Shown piece after piece: positions 18,070 to 26,798 of a DNA stretch of 64,000 bases. Both the position numbers and the translations under genes were made by a program. Position 1 is the stretch's first letter. Each line of letters begins with the position of its first letter. The notes below the pieces were generated by a model. It saw only the letters and a program-made list of their open reading frames with translations, was not told the origin of the DNA and searched no databases. The stretch covers positions 13,207 through 77,206 of the forward strand of contig CAYQJU010000006.1 of assembly GCA_964417875.1 (NCBI GenBank), read 5' to 3'. The DNA is from ZC4RG30 sp964417875. Lineage in GTDB: Bacteria > Pseudomonadota > Gammaproteobacteria > Steroidobacterales > Steroidobacteraceae.

Positions 18070-20382
18070 TCAGAAGCGCAGGTTAGCCGAAAGCACGAAT
18101 GATCGCGCCTCGCCCGGCGTCGCCCACGCCAGCCGCTGCGTGCGCAGCCGCGTCAGGTACTGCTTGTCGAACAGGTTGTTGACGTTGAGCTGCAGGTCCA
18201 GCCGTGGATTCACGCTGTAGCTGGCCATCGCGCGATGCACCACGTAGCCGCCCACGGTGGGCAGCGGTCCATCCGGATTCGAGGCCGAGTGCTGCTGCAG
18301 GTACACCTGTCCCTGCCAGGTGAGGCCGTAACCGAGCTGGATTCCATGTGCCAGGTCATAGGTGGTCCACAGGCTCGCCGCGTGCTTCGGCGTATTGGTC
18401 AGTGCATCTCCACGCGTGTAATCCTCGCCGGCTTCTGACAGGAAGTCCGATGCGCCCTGCAGCACCTGGCTGTCGAGGAAGGTGTAGTTCGCGAACAGGC
18501 TCCAGTTCGGCAGGATGCGTCCGGCCACGCCGAGCACCAGCGAGTCGACGCGCGCGCTGCCGTCCAGCACTTCCATGCCCGATGGATTGTCAGGATTGCC
18601 CGGATCATTGACGCGATAGTTGGTGCGCTCGTTGCGCGCCACCGCGGCGGTCAGCGACAGGCGGCCATCCAGCGCATCCCACTTGGCGCCGAGTTCGATG
18701 ATCCTGGCTTCCTCCGGATCCACATTGCAGTTGTCCGCGGCACAGCTGCCGTTGACGGTGGCCACCGACGGCGTCTGCGAGTTGCCATAGGCCAGGTAGA
18801 GGCTGGCCAGCGGCATCGGCTTGAACACCAGGCCGGCGCGATACGACAACAGTGATTCCCGGTTCGAGGCGGGCAGCAGCGGCTCGGGTGGCTCGCCGCT
18901 GGCCGGCGTCGGGAAGTTCACCTGGTGGAAGTCCGCCTCGTTGCGCTCCAGCCGCAGGCCACCATTGAACGACCAGCGGTCGGAGAACTGGATGTTGTCG
19001 AACAGGTAGAGCGCGCGGTTGTCCAGTTCGCCGTTCAGCGTCTGCGAGACGATGAAGTTGACCGGCCCGGTGTAGGGCACCGCCGAGGGATCGGCAATGG
19101 TGGTCCGGGCCAGCGCCGGATTCGGCGTGGCGCCGTCCGGATTGCGCTGCGAGTTGCCCGAGCGGCGGAAGTACGATTCGTTCGACAGCGCGAGGCCGAA
19201 CACCAGCGTGTGCTGCAGCCTGCCGGTGTTGAAGTTCGAGGTCAGGTCCGCCTGCGTGGTGAGCAGCTGGTTGCGCGTGTCGCGCGTGGTGCCGCGCGGA
19301 CCGCTTGGCTGGTATTCACCGGGCAGCAGCTGCGTCTGGCCGTTCGGGGTGGGGCAGGTGGCGGTGAGGTTGCTGCTCATCAGCCCGGTGCCATCGGCCA
19401 GGCAGTAGGCGCCCTGTGGCGGATTCACCCGCAGGAACTGGTCGGTCTGCTGCCAGCGGGTCTGGCTGCGCAGCGACACGGCCTCACTGGCGAAGTGCTC
19501 GAGTGTCAGCGTCACCGCGTCGGTCTCGTTCACCTGGCGATCGACATTCGCATAGCCGAAGTAGCTCTCGCGGCTGGCGCCGGGCAGGATGCGGCCCTCC
19601 CAGGTGGGCACGCCATACTGCGGCGTGTTGCGATCGTACTGGTGCAGGTATGACAGCGACGCGGTGGTCGCCGTGCCCAGCCCGAAGGCCACCGAAGGCG
19701 CCACGCCCCAGCGTTCGTTCTCTTCGACCTCGCGGTCCGGCACGTCGTTGCGATGGGCCATCACGTTCAGGCGCACCGCGGCGCTGTCGCCGAACTGGTG
19801 ATTGAAGTCGCCGGCTACCCGACCGTAGCGGTCGGTGCCCGCGCCCAGCGTCACCGCATCGAAGTCGCCGAGGCGCGCCACCTTGCTGACCAGGTTGATG
19901 GTGCCGCCCACCGAGCCTGCGCCCGAATACACCGAGTTGGCGCCACTGGTCACCTCGACCTGTTCGAGGTTGAAGGCATCCGAGCGGGTGTACTGCGCGC
20001 TGTCGCGAAAGCCGTCGACGGTGATGTCGTTGCTGCCGGTGAAGCCGCGCAGGTTGATGCTGTCGCCATAGCCGCCGCCACCTTCGCCAGCGCCGAAGGT
20101 GATGCCGGGCACGGTGGACAGGATGTCACGCAGCGACAGCATGTTCTGTTCGGCAATCGTCTCCTGCGTGACCACCGTGATCGTCTGCGGCGTGTCGAGC
20201 AGCGGGGCGGTGTGCCTGGGCGACGAGGCGCGCTCGACGCGCGTGCCGTCTTCTTCTTCGGTGACGGTCACAGTGCCCAGCTGCGGCGCGGATTGCGCGG
20301 CGGAAGCCTGGCTGGCCGCGGCACACAGCGCCGCGGCCACGGCAAGGGCGATGGGGGAGCGGGAGTCCGGAGTCTTGTTCAT
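18070..20382 (-). CDS. TonB-dependent siderophore receptor (Fiu-like)
   Basis: This 770-residue outer-membrane receptor has a signal peptide (cleaved near ASAA-QSA), a TonB-box-like GTVTVTEE, a plug domain (about 60-170, with NLRGFTGSNDITVDGFRD) and a 22-strand barrel that ends in the terminal Phe (SANLRF). With the neighbouring PKHD hydroxylase this is the Fiu/PiuA arrangement for catecholate Fe(III)-siderophores. The gene diverges from a TonB gene, and a 31-base palindrome 51 bases upstream is a likely iron-responsive operator. Confidence 0.9.
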   Translation of the reverse strand: MNKTPDSRSPIALAVAAALCAAASQASAAQSAPQLGTVTVTEEEDGTRVERASSPRHTAPLLDTPQTITVVTQETIAEQNMLSLRDILSTVPGITFGAGEGGGGYGDSINLRGFTGSNDITVDGFRDSAQYTRSDAFNLEQVEVTSGANSVYSGAGSVGGTINLVSKVARLGDFDAVTLGAGTDRYGRVAGDFNHQFGDSAAVRLNVMAHRNDVPDREVEENERWGVAPSVAFGLGTATTASLSYLHQYDRNTPQYGVPTWEGRILPGASRESYFGYANVDRQVNETDAVTLTLEHFASEAVSLRSQTRWQQTDQFLRVNPPQGAYCLADGTGLMSSNLTATCPTPNGQTQLLPGEYQPSGPRGTTRDTRNQLLTTQADLTSNFNTGRLQHTLVFGLALSNESYFRRSGNSQRNPDGATPNPALARTTIADPSAVPYTGPVNFIVSQTLNGELDNRALYLFDNIQFSDRWSFNGGLRLERNEADFHQVNFPTPASGEPPEPLLPASNRESLLSYRAGLVFKPMPLASLYLAYGNSQTPSVATVNGSCAADNCNVDPEEARIIELGAKWDALDGRLSLTAAVARNERTNYRVNDPGNPDNPSGMEVLDGSARVDSLVLGVAGRILPNWSLFANYTFLDSQVLQGASDFLSEAGEDYTRGDALTNTPKHAASLWTTYDLAHGIQLGYGLTWQGQVYLQQHSASNPDGPLPTVGGYVVHRAMASYSVNPRLDLQLNVNNLFDKQYLTRLRTQRLAWATPGEARSFVLSANLRF

Positions 20383-20433
20383 GGGGAGGGTCCTTCCCTG
20401 GGAGTGGAACGCCGCGATCCTAGGGCACGAAAG

Positions 20434-20464
20434 TCTGTAAACGCAAACAATTCTTGTTTACAGA
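20434..20464. promoter_or_regulatory. Perfect 9-bp inverted repeat, candidate Fur-type operator
   Basis: TCTGTAAAC and GTTTACAGA are exact inverted repeats around a 13-base centre that itself contains AAACAA-ttc-TTGTTT. The site lies in the 112-base gap between the divergent siderophore receptor and tonB genes. Position suggests joint iron control. It matches the classical 7-1-7 Fur box only partly, so the regulator is inferred. Confidence 0.6.
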
Positions 20465-20482
20465 TCGAAACGAGACTTGTTT

Positions 20483-20488
20483 TAATAT
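20483..20488 (+). promoter_or_regulatory. Candidate -10 box close to the tonB start
   Basis: TAATAT ends 6 bases before the tonB-like ATG at 20495, with no Shine-Dalgarno sequence. The palindromic operator would lie immediately upstream, where it could block polymerase. Confidence 0.35.
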
Positions 20489-20494
20489 CCAGCC

Positions 20495-21142
20495 ATGGGA
20501 CTGCGTCAATCAGCCCGCCCGCTCCTGCGCGAGGCCAGCCGCCGCGGCACGGTGTTCGCGGCCATCGTGGGCCTGCATGCCGCCGCCGTGGCCGGCCTGC
20601 TGAACATGAACATCCGGCCGCCCACGCTCGTGACCACCGACCCCATCCAGGCCGTGCTGCTGCACGCCGAGCTGCCCGAGCAGCCGCGGCCGCAGATCGA
20701 GCCGCAGTTCGCACTGCCCGCCATCGAGGTACCGCCGGTGCTGATCCACGTGCAGCAGGCACCGCCGCCCACCGCGATCCGCGTCGCCACGCATCGCCCG
20801 CCGCAGACCGCAGTGGTCGCCACCATCCCGGCCGTCGTCGATGCGGACGTCCCCGTCGAAGTGGAGTCGGTGGACTACCTGCAGCGCGTGGAGCCGCGTT
20901 ACCCGCCGATGGCGCGGCGTGCGCATGCGCAGGGCACCGTGTTCCTGCGCGTGATCATCGGCACCGACGGGCGCCCGCGCGAGGTGCGCGTGGAGCGCAG
21001 CAGCGGCCATGAGCTGCTCGATGTGGCCGCCCGCAACGCGGTGGAGAAGTGGCTGTTCCGCCCATATCGCGAGAACGGCATCGCGCGCGCGGCCAGCGTC
21101 ATCGTGCCGATCGAGTTCGCGATCACCCGCCGCAGCGGATGA
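20495..21142 (+). CDS. tonB: Energy transducer TonB
   Basis: The 215-residue protein carries proton-motive energy from ExbBD to outer-membrane receptors. It has one N-terminal membrane helix (about residues 19-40), a Pro-rich periplasmic spacer (PEQPRPQIEPQF and later PPP motifs) and a C-terminal TonB domain (about 125-215) with VEPRYPPMARRAHAQGTV and AVEKWLFRPYRENG. exbB and exbD are not next to it, so it is probably a receptor-dedicated TonB. It diverges from the siderophore receptor across the palindrome. Confidence 0.88.
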   Translation: MGLRQSARPLLREASRRGTVFAAIVGLHAAAVAGLLNMNIRPPTLVTTDPIQAVLLHAELPEQPRPQIEPQFALPAIEVPPVLIHVQQAPPPTAIRVATHRPPQTAVVATIPAVVDADVPVEVESVDYLQRVEPRYPPMARRAHAQGTVFLRVIIGTDGRPREVRVERSSGHELLDVAARNAVEKWLFRPYRENGIARAASVIVPIEFAITRRSG

Positions 21143-21194
21143 AGCGGCAGCCGGCGCATAAGTCCATGCGCGAACCGCGGCGGGGTGCTGCTGC

Positions 21195-21200
21195 TAGAAT
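21195..21200 (+). promoter_or_regulatory. Candidate serC -10 box
   Basis: TAGAAT lies 26 bases before the serC GTG at 21227, in the 84-base gap after tonB. The leader would carry AGGG as ribosome-binding site. The -35 region is poor. Confidence 0.35.
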
Positions 21201-21226
21201 GGCCGCCCGATTTCGCAGGGAACATC

Positions 21227-22309
21227 GTGCGCGTCTTCAACTTCTCGGCCGGTCCGGCCATGTTGCCCTCCGCGGTGCTCGAACAGGTTCGCGACGACCT
21301 GCCCGACTGGCAGGGCAGCGGCATGTCGGTGATCGAGGTCAGCCATCGCGGCAAGGCGTTCATCCGCGTCGCCGAGGAGGCCGAGGCCGACCTGCGCGAA
21401 CTGCTGGCGGTGCCTGCCGGATACAAGGTGCTGTTCCTGCAGGGCGGCGGCACCGGACAGTTCGCGGCCATCCCGATGAACCTGGCCACCTGGGCCTCCA
21501 CCGTCGACTACGTGAACACCGGTTCCTGGTCGAAGAAGGCACTGGAGGAAGCCCGCACCTTCTGTGGCCGCGTCAATGTGGTCGCCGATGCGCGCGACAG
21601 CCGCTACACGCATGTGCCCGCGCAGCAGCACTGGCAATGCTCGCCCGATGCGGCCTACCTGCACTACACGCCCAACGAGACCATCGGCGGCGTGGAATTC
21701 CCGTTCGTGCCCGCGACCGGCGATGTGCCGCTGGTGGCCGACTTCTCCTCGACGCTGCTGTCGCGGCCGCTCGATGTTTCCCGCTTCGGCCTGATCTATG
21801 CGGGCGCGCAGAAGAACATCGGCCCGGCAGGGCTGTGCATCGTGCTGGTGCGCGAAGACCTCATCGGGCGTGCGCGTGCTGCCACGCCTGCCATCTGGAA
21901 CTATTCGAAGATGGCGGCGGATGCCTCGATGTCGAATACGCCGCCGACCTTCGCCTGGTATGTGGCGGGGCTGGTGTTCCGCTGGCTCAAGCAGCTTGGC
22001 GGGCTGCAGGCAATGGGCGAGCGCAATCGCGCCAAGGCGGCGAAGCTCTATGCCGCCATCGATGCCTCGCCGTTCTATTCAAATCCGGTCGAGCCGGCCT
22101 GCCGTTCGTGGATGAACGTGCCGTTCACGCTGGCCAGGCCAGAGCTGGACAAGACCTTCCTGGCCGAGGCGGATGCCGCCGGCCTGAAGAACCTCGGCGG
22201 CCATCGCTCGGTGGGCGGCATGCGTGCCAGCCTCTACAACGCGATGCCGCCCGAGGGCGTCGATGCGCTGGTCGATTTCATGCAGGAGTTCGAGCGTCGC
22301 CATGGCTGA
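21227..22309 (+). CDS. serC: Phosphoserine aminotransferase
   Basis: SerC makes 3-phosphoserine (and the matching pyridoxine precursor) from its keto acid with glutamate. The 360-residue PLP enzyme begins MRVFNFSAGPAMLP and has the PLP Lys in YAGAQKNIGPAG near residue 196 and a HRSVGGMRASLYNAMP end, all typical. GTG 21227 with AGGG 6 bases upstream gives the family length (E. coli 362). The stop overlaps the start of the SerA-like gene, so the two serine steps are co-translated. Confidence 0.94.
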   Translation: MRVFNFSAGPAMLPSAVLEQVRDDLPDWQGSGMSVIEVSHRGKAFIRVAEEAEADLRELLAVPAGYKVLFLQGGGTGQFAAIPMNLATWASTVDYVNTGSWSKKALEEARTFCGRVNVVADARDSRYTHVPAQQHWQCSPDAAYLHYTPNETIGGVEFPFVPATGDVPLVADFSSTLLSRPLDVSRFGLIYAGAQKNIGPAGLCIVLVREDLIGRARAATPAIWNYSKMAADASMSNTPPTFAWYVAGLVFRWLKQLGGLQAMGERNRAKAAKLYAAIDASPFYSNPVEPACRSWMNVPFTLARPELDKTFLAEADAAGLKNLGGHRSVGGMRASLYNAMPPEGVDALVDFMQEFERRHG

Positions 22310-23483
22310 GACATTTCGCGTCCTGACGTTGAACAACATCAGCGCGCGGGGCCTCGAGCGCCTGCCGCGTGAGCATTACGAGGTGGCCTCGGGCATCGAG
22401 CGGCCCGACGCCATCCTGGTGCGCTCCGCCGACATGCACGTGCTTCCGATTCCCGACACGGTACGTGCCGTGGCACGTGCCGGCGCCGGCACCAACAACA
22501 TACCGGTGGCCGCGCTGAGCGCGCGCGGCATCCCGGTGTTCAATGCGCCCGGTGCCAATGCCAACGCGGTCAAGGAGCTGGTGATCGCCAGCCTGTTCCT
22601 GGCGGCGCGCAACATCGGTCCGGCATGGCTGTTCGCGCGCGCCCAGAGCGGCGATGACGCCGCCATCGATGCCGCGGTCGAGAAGGGCAAGAAGAACTTC
22701 GTCGGCTTCGAGCTGCCGGGCCGCACGCTGGGCGTGGTGGGGCTGGGCGCCATCGGTGTCGAGGTGGCCAATGTGGCGCTGGCACTGGGCATGAAGGTGC
22801 TGGGCCACGACCCGCAGATCACGGTGCGGCGCGCATGGGAGCTTTCCTCCAGCGTGCAGCAGGCGGTGTCGCTGGATGACCTGTTCGCGCGCAGCGACGT
22901 GGTCTCGGTGCATGTGCCGCTGAACGATGCCACACGCGGCCTGGTCAATGCCGCGCGTATCGCGCTGATGCGTCCGGGCGGCGTGGTGCTGAACTTCGCG
23001 CGCGGCGGCATCGTCGACACGCAGGCCGTCATTGCCGCGCTCGATGCCGGTCACCTGCATGGCTATGTCTGCGACTTCCCGAGCAATGCGCTGAAGGATC
23101 ACCCGAAGGTGATCACGCTGCCGCACCTGGGCGCATCCACCGCCGAGGCCGAGGAGAACTGCGCGGTGATGGCAGCGGAGCAGCTGCGCGACTTCCTCGA
23201 GAACGGCAATGTGCGCAACTCGGTGAATTTTCCCGAGGCAGTGATGCCGCGCGCGCCGGGTACCACGCGGCTGGTGATCGCCAACAGCAACGTGCCCAAC
23301 ATGGTGGGCCAGATCTCCACCACGCTGGCCGCCGCGCAGGTCAACATTGCCGACCTGCTGAACAAGTCGCGCGGCGAATACGCCTACACGCTCATCGATG
23401 CCGATGACGTCATCGATGCGACGACCTTCGACGCATTGCGCGGCATCGAGGGCGTACTCACCGCGCGCCTGATCCCGGGCTGA
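22302..23483 (+). CDS. serA: D-3-phosphoglycerate dehydrogenase
   Basis: SerA oxidises 3-phosphoglycerate to 3-phosphohydroxypyruvate, the substrate of SerC. The 393-residue protein has an NAD motif LGVVGLGAIGVEVA (about residues 145-158), catalytic Arg in NFARGGIVDT, catalytic His in TLPHLGAST and a C-terminal ACT domain (about 320-393, LVIANSNVPNMVGQIS), the likely serine-sensing part. ATG 22302 overlaps the serC end. Its placement between serC and pheA gives a complete phosphoserine branch in one operon. Confidence 0.9.
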   Translation: MAETFRVLTLNNISARGLERLPREHYEVASGIERPDAILVRSADMHVLPIPDTVRAVARAGAGTNNIPVAALSARGIPVFNAPGANANAVKELVIASLFLAARNIGPAWLFARAQSGDDAAIDAAVEKGKKNFVGFELPGRTLGVVGLGAIGVEVANVALALGMKVLGHDPQITVRRAWELSSSVQQAVSLDDLFARSDVVSVHVPLNDATRGLVNAARIALMRPGGVVLNFARGGIVDTQAVIAALDAGHLHGYVCDFPSNALKDHPKVITLPHLGASTAEAEENCAVMAAEQLRDFLENGNVRNSVNFPEAVMPRAPGTTRLVIANSNVPNMVGQISTTLAAAQVNIADLLNKSRGEYAYTLIDADDVIDATTFDALRGIEGVLTARLIPG

Positions 23484-23487
23484 CGCA

Positions 23488-24369
23488 GTGGCCACGCGCA
23501 AGGCTGCTCCACGGCGCGCAGGGCCGGGCCGAGGCGCCCCGTCGGCCGGCCAGCGCCGCGTCGCCTATCTGGGTCCCGAGGGAACCTACAGCCACTCGGC
23601 CGTGCAGGCGCGCTTCGGCGATGCCGTCGAAGGCCTGCCGCTGCCCACCATCGAGGATGTCTTCCAGGCCGTGCAGGATGGGCGCGCCGACACCGGCGTG
23701 GTGCCGGTGGAGAATTCCTCGGAAGGCGCGGTCAACATCACGCTCGACCGGCTGATGGGCAAGAGCCCGCCCATCTGCGGCGAGATCGAACTGGCCGTGC
23801 ACCACTACCTGATGGGCCGGATGAGAAAGCTGTCCGCGGTGCGGCGCGTCTGCGCGCATCCGCAGGCGCTGGCGCAGTGCCGCCGCTGGCTCGAGCGCAA
23901 CCTGCCCGATGCCGTACGCCTGCCGGTGAGCAGCAATGCCGAGGGTGCAAGGCGGGCGCGCGAGGAGAAGGGCACCGCGGCAATCGCCGGCGCAGTCGCC
24001 GCCGGGGTCTATGGCCTGGGACTGCTGGCCGAGAACATCGAGGACCACAGCCACAACACCACGCGCTTCCTGGTGCTGGGACGCCGGCGTCCCTCGCCCA
24101 CTGGTGCCGACAAGACCAGCATCCTGGTTTCCGGCCGCAAGGATGAGGCCGGTTCGCTGTTCCGCCTGCTCGAGCCACTGGCCGCCCACCGCATCAACAT
24201 GACGCGCATCGAGTCGCGGCCCTCGCGCCGGCGCAAATGGGAATATGTGTTCTTCATCGACCTGGAAGGCCATGCCAGGGATCCGGTGCTGGCGCGCGCA
24301 CTGGCTGCGTTGCAGAAGCGCAGTTCGCTGTATCGCGTGCTGGGTTCCTATCCGAGGGCTGCGCTGTGA
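23488..24369 (+). CDS. pheA: Prephenate dehydratase (no chorismate mutase domain)
   Basis: This 293-residue protein converts prephenate to phenylpyruvate for phenylalanine. The dehydratase domain starts at about residue 25 (VAYLGPEGTYSHSAV), has VPVENSSEGAVN and the catalytic NTTRF segment near 190, and is followed by an ACT domain (about 210-285) with the ESRPSRRRKWEYVFFID sensor segment. Gammaproteobacterial PheA is usually fused to an N-terminal AroQ chorismate mutase; here only a 24-residue Arg/Gly-rich leader precedes. The start is GTG 23488, four bases after serA. Confidence 0.92.
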   Translation: MATRKAAPRRAGPGRGAPSAGQRRVAYLGPEGTYSHSAVQARFGDAVEGLPLPTIEDVFQAVQDGRADTGVVPVENSSEGAVNITLDRLMGKSPPICGEIELAVHHYLMGRMRKLSAVRRVCAHPQALAQCRRWLERNLPDAVRLPVSSNAEGARRAREEKGTAAIAGAVAAGVYGLGLLAENIEDHSHNTTRFLVLGRRRPSPTGADKTSILVSGRKDEAGSLFRLLEPLAAHRINMTRIESRPSRRRKWEYVFFIDLEGHARDPVLARALAALQKRSSLYRVLGSYPRAAL

Positions 24370-25490
24370 GCGCCGGCGGGCTGGCCACCGCGGCCGTGCG
24401 GAGCCTTGCTCCCTATGTCATCGGCAAGCCCATCCAGGAGCTGGCGCGCGAACTGGGCATCGACGAGGCGAACATCGTCAAGCTCGCCTCGAACGAAAAC
24501 CCGCTCGGTCCGTCTCCTGCGGTGCTCGAGGCGATGCGCCAGTCGCTGGCCGAGGTGTGGCTGTATCCGGATGGCAATGGCCATGACCTGAAGCAGGCCA
24601 TCGCAAATCGCCATGGCGTCGCCATGCAGCAGGTGACCCTGGGCAATGGCTCCAACGACCTGCTGGTGCTGCTGGCCGAGGCCTTCCTCGATGCCGCATC
24701 CAGCGCCGTGTTTTCGCAGCATGCCTTCGCCATCTATGGCCTTGCGGTGCAGGCCACCGGCGCACGCGCGCATGTCGTGCCGGCCCATCCGTCGGGGCAC
24801 CCGATGGCATTCGGGCATGACCTTGCCGCGATGCTGCGCGCCATCGATGACACGACGCGACTGGTCTACATCGCCAATCCCAACAACCCCACCGGCACGT
24901 GGAATACGGGCGAGGAGCTGGAAGCCTTCCTCGCCGCCGTGCCACCACATGTGGTCGTCGCGCTGGACGAGGCCTATTTCGAGTATTCGCGGCGCGTGGA
25001 TTGTCCGGATGGCATGCAGCTGCTCGCGCGGCATGCAAACCTTGTGGTGCTGCGCACCTTCTCGAAGGCGCATGCACTGGCCGGTGTGCGCGTGGGCTAT
25101 GCCATTTGCGCGCCGGATGTGGCCGACATGCTCAATCGCGTCCGCCAGCCATTCAATGTGAACATCCCGGCGCTGGCCGGCGCGCGTGCGGCACTGGATG
25201 ATGCGGAGCAGCCGCGGCGCGCGTTGCGGCTGGTGGAGCAGGGCCTGCAGCAGCTCGAGGCCGCATTGCCGGCGCTGGGCGTGAAGCTGTATCCCACCGC
25301 GGGGAATTTCGTGCTGGCCGAAGTGCCCGGCGATGCGCGCGGGGTCTATGAGGGGCTGCTGCGCCGGGGCGTGATCGTGCGGCCGGTGGGTGGTTACGGG
25401 CTGCCGCGCTGCCTGCGCATCACGATCGGCACCGCGGCACACAATGAAAGGTTGATCCAGGCCCTGGCGGGGGCGCTGGGTCGTGATTGA
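24366..25490 (+). CDS. hisC: Histidinol-phosphate aminotransferase
   Basis: This 374-residue fold-type I PLP aminotransferase has the HisC signature segments ASNENPLGPSP (about residues 38-48), YPDGNGHDLKQAIA, NPNNPTGT and the PLP Lys in RTFSKAHALAGVRVGYA (about 232). In this gene order it may also transaminate aromatic keto acids such as phenylpyruvate, a known HisC side activity. The start GTG 24366 overlaps the pheA stop. aroA follows after 6 bases. Confidence 0.92.
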   Translation: MSAGGLATAAVRSLAPYVIGKPIQELARELGIDEANIVKLASNENPLGPSPAVLEAMRQSLAEVWLYPDGNGHDLKQAIANRHGVAMQQVTLGNGSNDLLVLLAEAFLDAASSAVFSQHAFAIYGLAVQATGARAHVVPAHPSGHPMAFGHDLAAMLRAIDDTTRLVYIANPNNPTGTWNTGEELEAFLAAVPPHVVVALDEAYFEYSRRVDCPDGMQLLARHANLVVLRTFSKAHALAGVRVGYAICAPDVADMLNRVRQPFNVNIPALAGARAALDDAEQPRRALRLVEQGLQQLEAALPALGVKLYPTAGNFVLAEVPGDARGVYEGLLRRGVIVRPVGGYGLPRCLRITIGTAAHNERLIQALAGALGRD

Positions 25491-25496
25491 GGTGAC

Positions 25497-26798
25497 ATGA
25501 AGAACTGGCGAGTGGATCCGGCGGTGCAGGTCAGTGGACGCGTGCGCGTGCCGGGTGACAAGTCGATTTCCCACCGCTCGGTGATGCTGGGCGGCATTGC
25601 CGAAGGCCGCACCGAGGTGACCGGCTTCCTGGCCGGAGCCGATTGCCTGGCGACGCTGGCGGCATTCCAGAAAATGGGCGTGGATGTGCAACGGCTCGAT
25701 GAGACCTCGCTGGTGGTCCAAGGCCGCGGCCTGCATGGGCTCGCCGCACCGGCCGATGTGCTCGACATGGGCAATGCCGGCACGGCGATCCGCCTGTGCA
25801 TGGGCCTGCTGTCGGGCCAGCGCTTCCAGGCCACGATGACCGGCGATGCCTCGCTGCGTTCCCGGCCGATGGAGCGTGTTGCCGCACCGCTGCGGCAGAT
25901 GGGCGCGCAGATCCAGACCACCGACGGCAAGCCGCCGGTGACGGTGGGACCGGCGGCGCGCCTTGCGGGCATCGACTATGCGTTGCCGATGGCCAGTGCG
26001 CAGGTGAAGTCCGCCATCCTGCTGGCGGGGCTGTATGCCGAGGGACGCACCACGGTGACGGAGCCGGCGCCGACCCGCGATCACACCGAGCGCATGTTGC
26101 GCGGCTTCGGGGTCGAGTTGCATACCGACGGCGCGCGAGCCAGCCTCGAGGGCGGACAGAAGCTGCACGGCGCGCGCATCGCCGTGCCGGGTGACATCTC
26201 CTCCGCGGCGTTCCTGCTGGTCGCTGGCTGCCTGGCTGGCGCCGATGGCTTCGTGGTCGAGAACGTGGGCATCAATCCCACACGCACCGGCATCCTCGAC
26301 ATCCTGAAGCTGATGGGCGCTGATCTCACCGTGCATCCGCGCGCGACGCAGGGCGGCGAGCCGGTGGCCGACATCGAGCTGCGCCGCTCCGCATTGAAGG
26401 GTGTGGCCGTGCCGCCCGGGCTGGTGCCGCTGGCCATCGACGAGCTGCCGGTGCTGTTCATCGCTGCCGCCGGCGCCGAGGGCGAGACGCTGTTCACCGG
26501 CGCGGCCGAGCTGCGCGTGAAAGAGAGCGATCGGCTGGCCGTGATGGCCGAGGGCCTGACGCGTACCGGCGTGCCGAACGAGCTGCTGCCCGATGGCATC
26601 CGCATCCAGGGCGGCCACCGCCTGCGCGCCGCCACCATCGACAGCCACAGCGACCACCGCATCGCGATGTCGTTCGCGGTGGCCAGCCTGCTGGCCGATG
26701 CGCCGCTGTCCATCCGCGACGTGGAGAACGTGGCCACCTCGTTCCCCGGCTTCACGGCCATCGCCGCCGCGGCCGGGCTGCAGATCACCGACGCATGA
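25497..26798 (+). CDS. aroA: 3-phosphoshikimate 1-carboxyvinyltransferase (EPSP synthase)
   Basis: AroA joins phosphoenolpyruvate to shikimate 3-phosphate in the shikimate pathway. The 433-residue protein has the catalytic PGDKSISHRSVMLGG (about residues 19-33), GNAGTAIRLCMGLL (about 91-104), KESDRLAVMAEGL and a C-terminal DSHSDHRIAMSFAVA. The sequence near residue 91 is of the GNAGTAIR type, a form seen in class II enzymes with reduced glyphosate sensitivity rather than GNAGTAMRPL. It overlaps cmk by 4 bases. Confidence 0.94.
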   Translation: MKNWRVDPAVQVSGRVRVPGDKSISHRSVMLGGIAEGRTEVTGFLAGADCLATLAAFQKMGVDVQRLDETSLVVQGRGLHGLAAPADVLDMGNAGTAIRLCMGLLSGQRFQATMTGDASLRSRPMERVAAPLRQMGAQIQTTDGKPPVTVGPAARLAGIDYALPMASAQVKSAILLAGLYAEGRTTVTEPAPTRDHTERMLRGFGVELHTDGARASLEGGQKLHGARIAVPGDISSAAFLLVAGCLAGADGFVVENVGINPTRTGILDILKLMGADLTVHPRATQGGEPVADIELRRSALKGVAVPPGLVPLAIDELPVLFIAAAGAEGETLFTGAAELRVKESDRLAVMAEGLTRTGVPNELLPDGIRIQGGHRLRAATIDSHSDHRIAMSFAVASLLADAPLSIRDVENVATSFPGFTAIAAAAGLQITDA

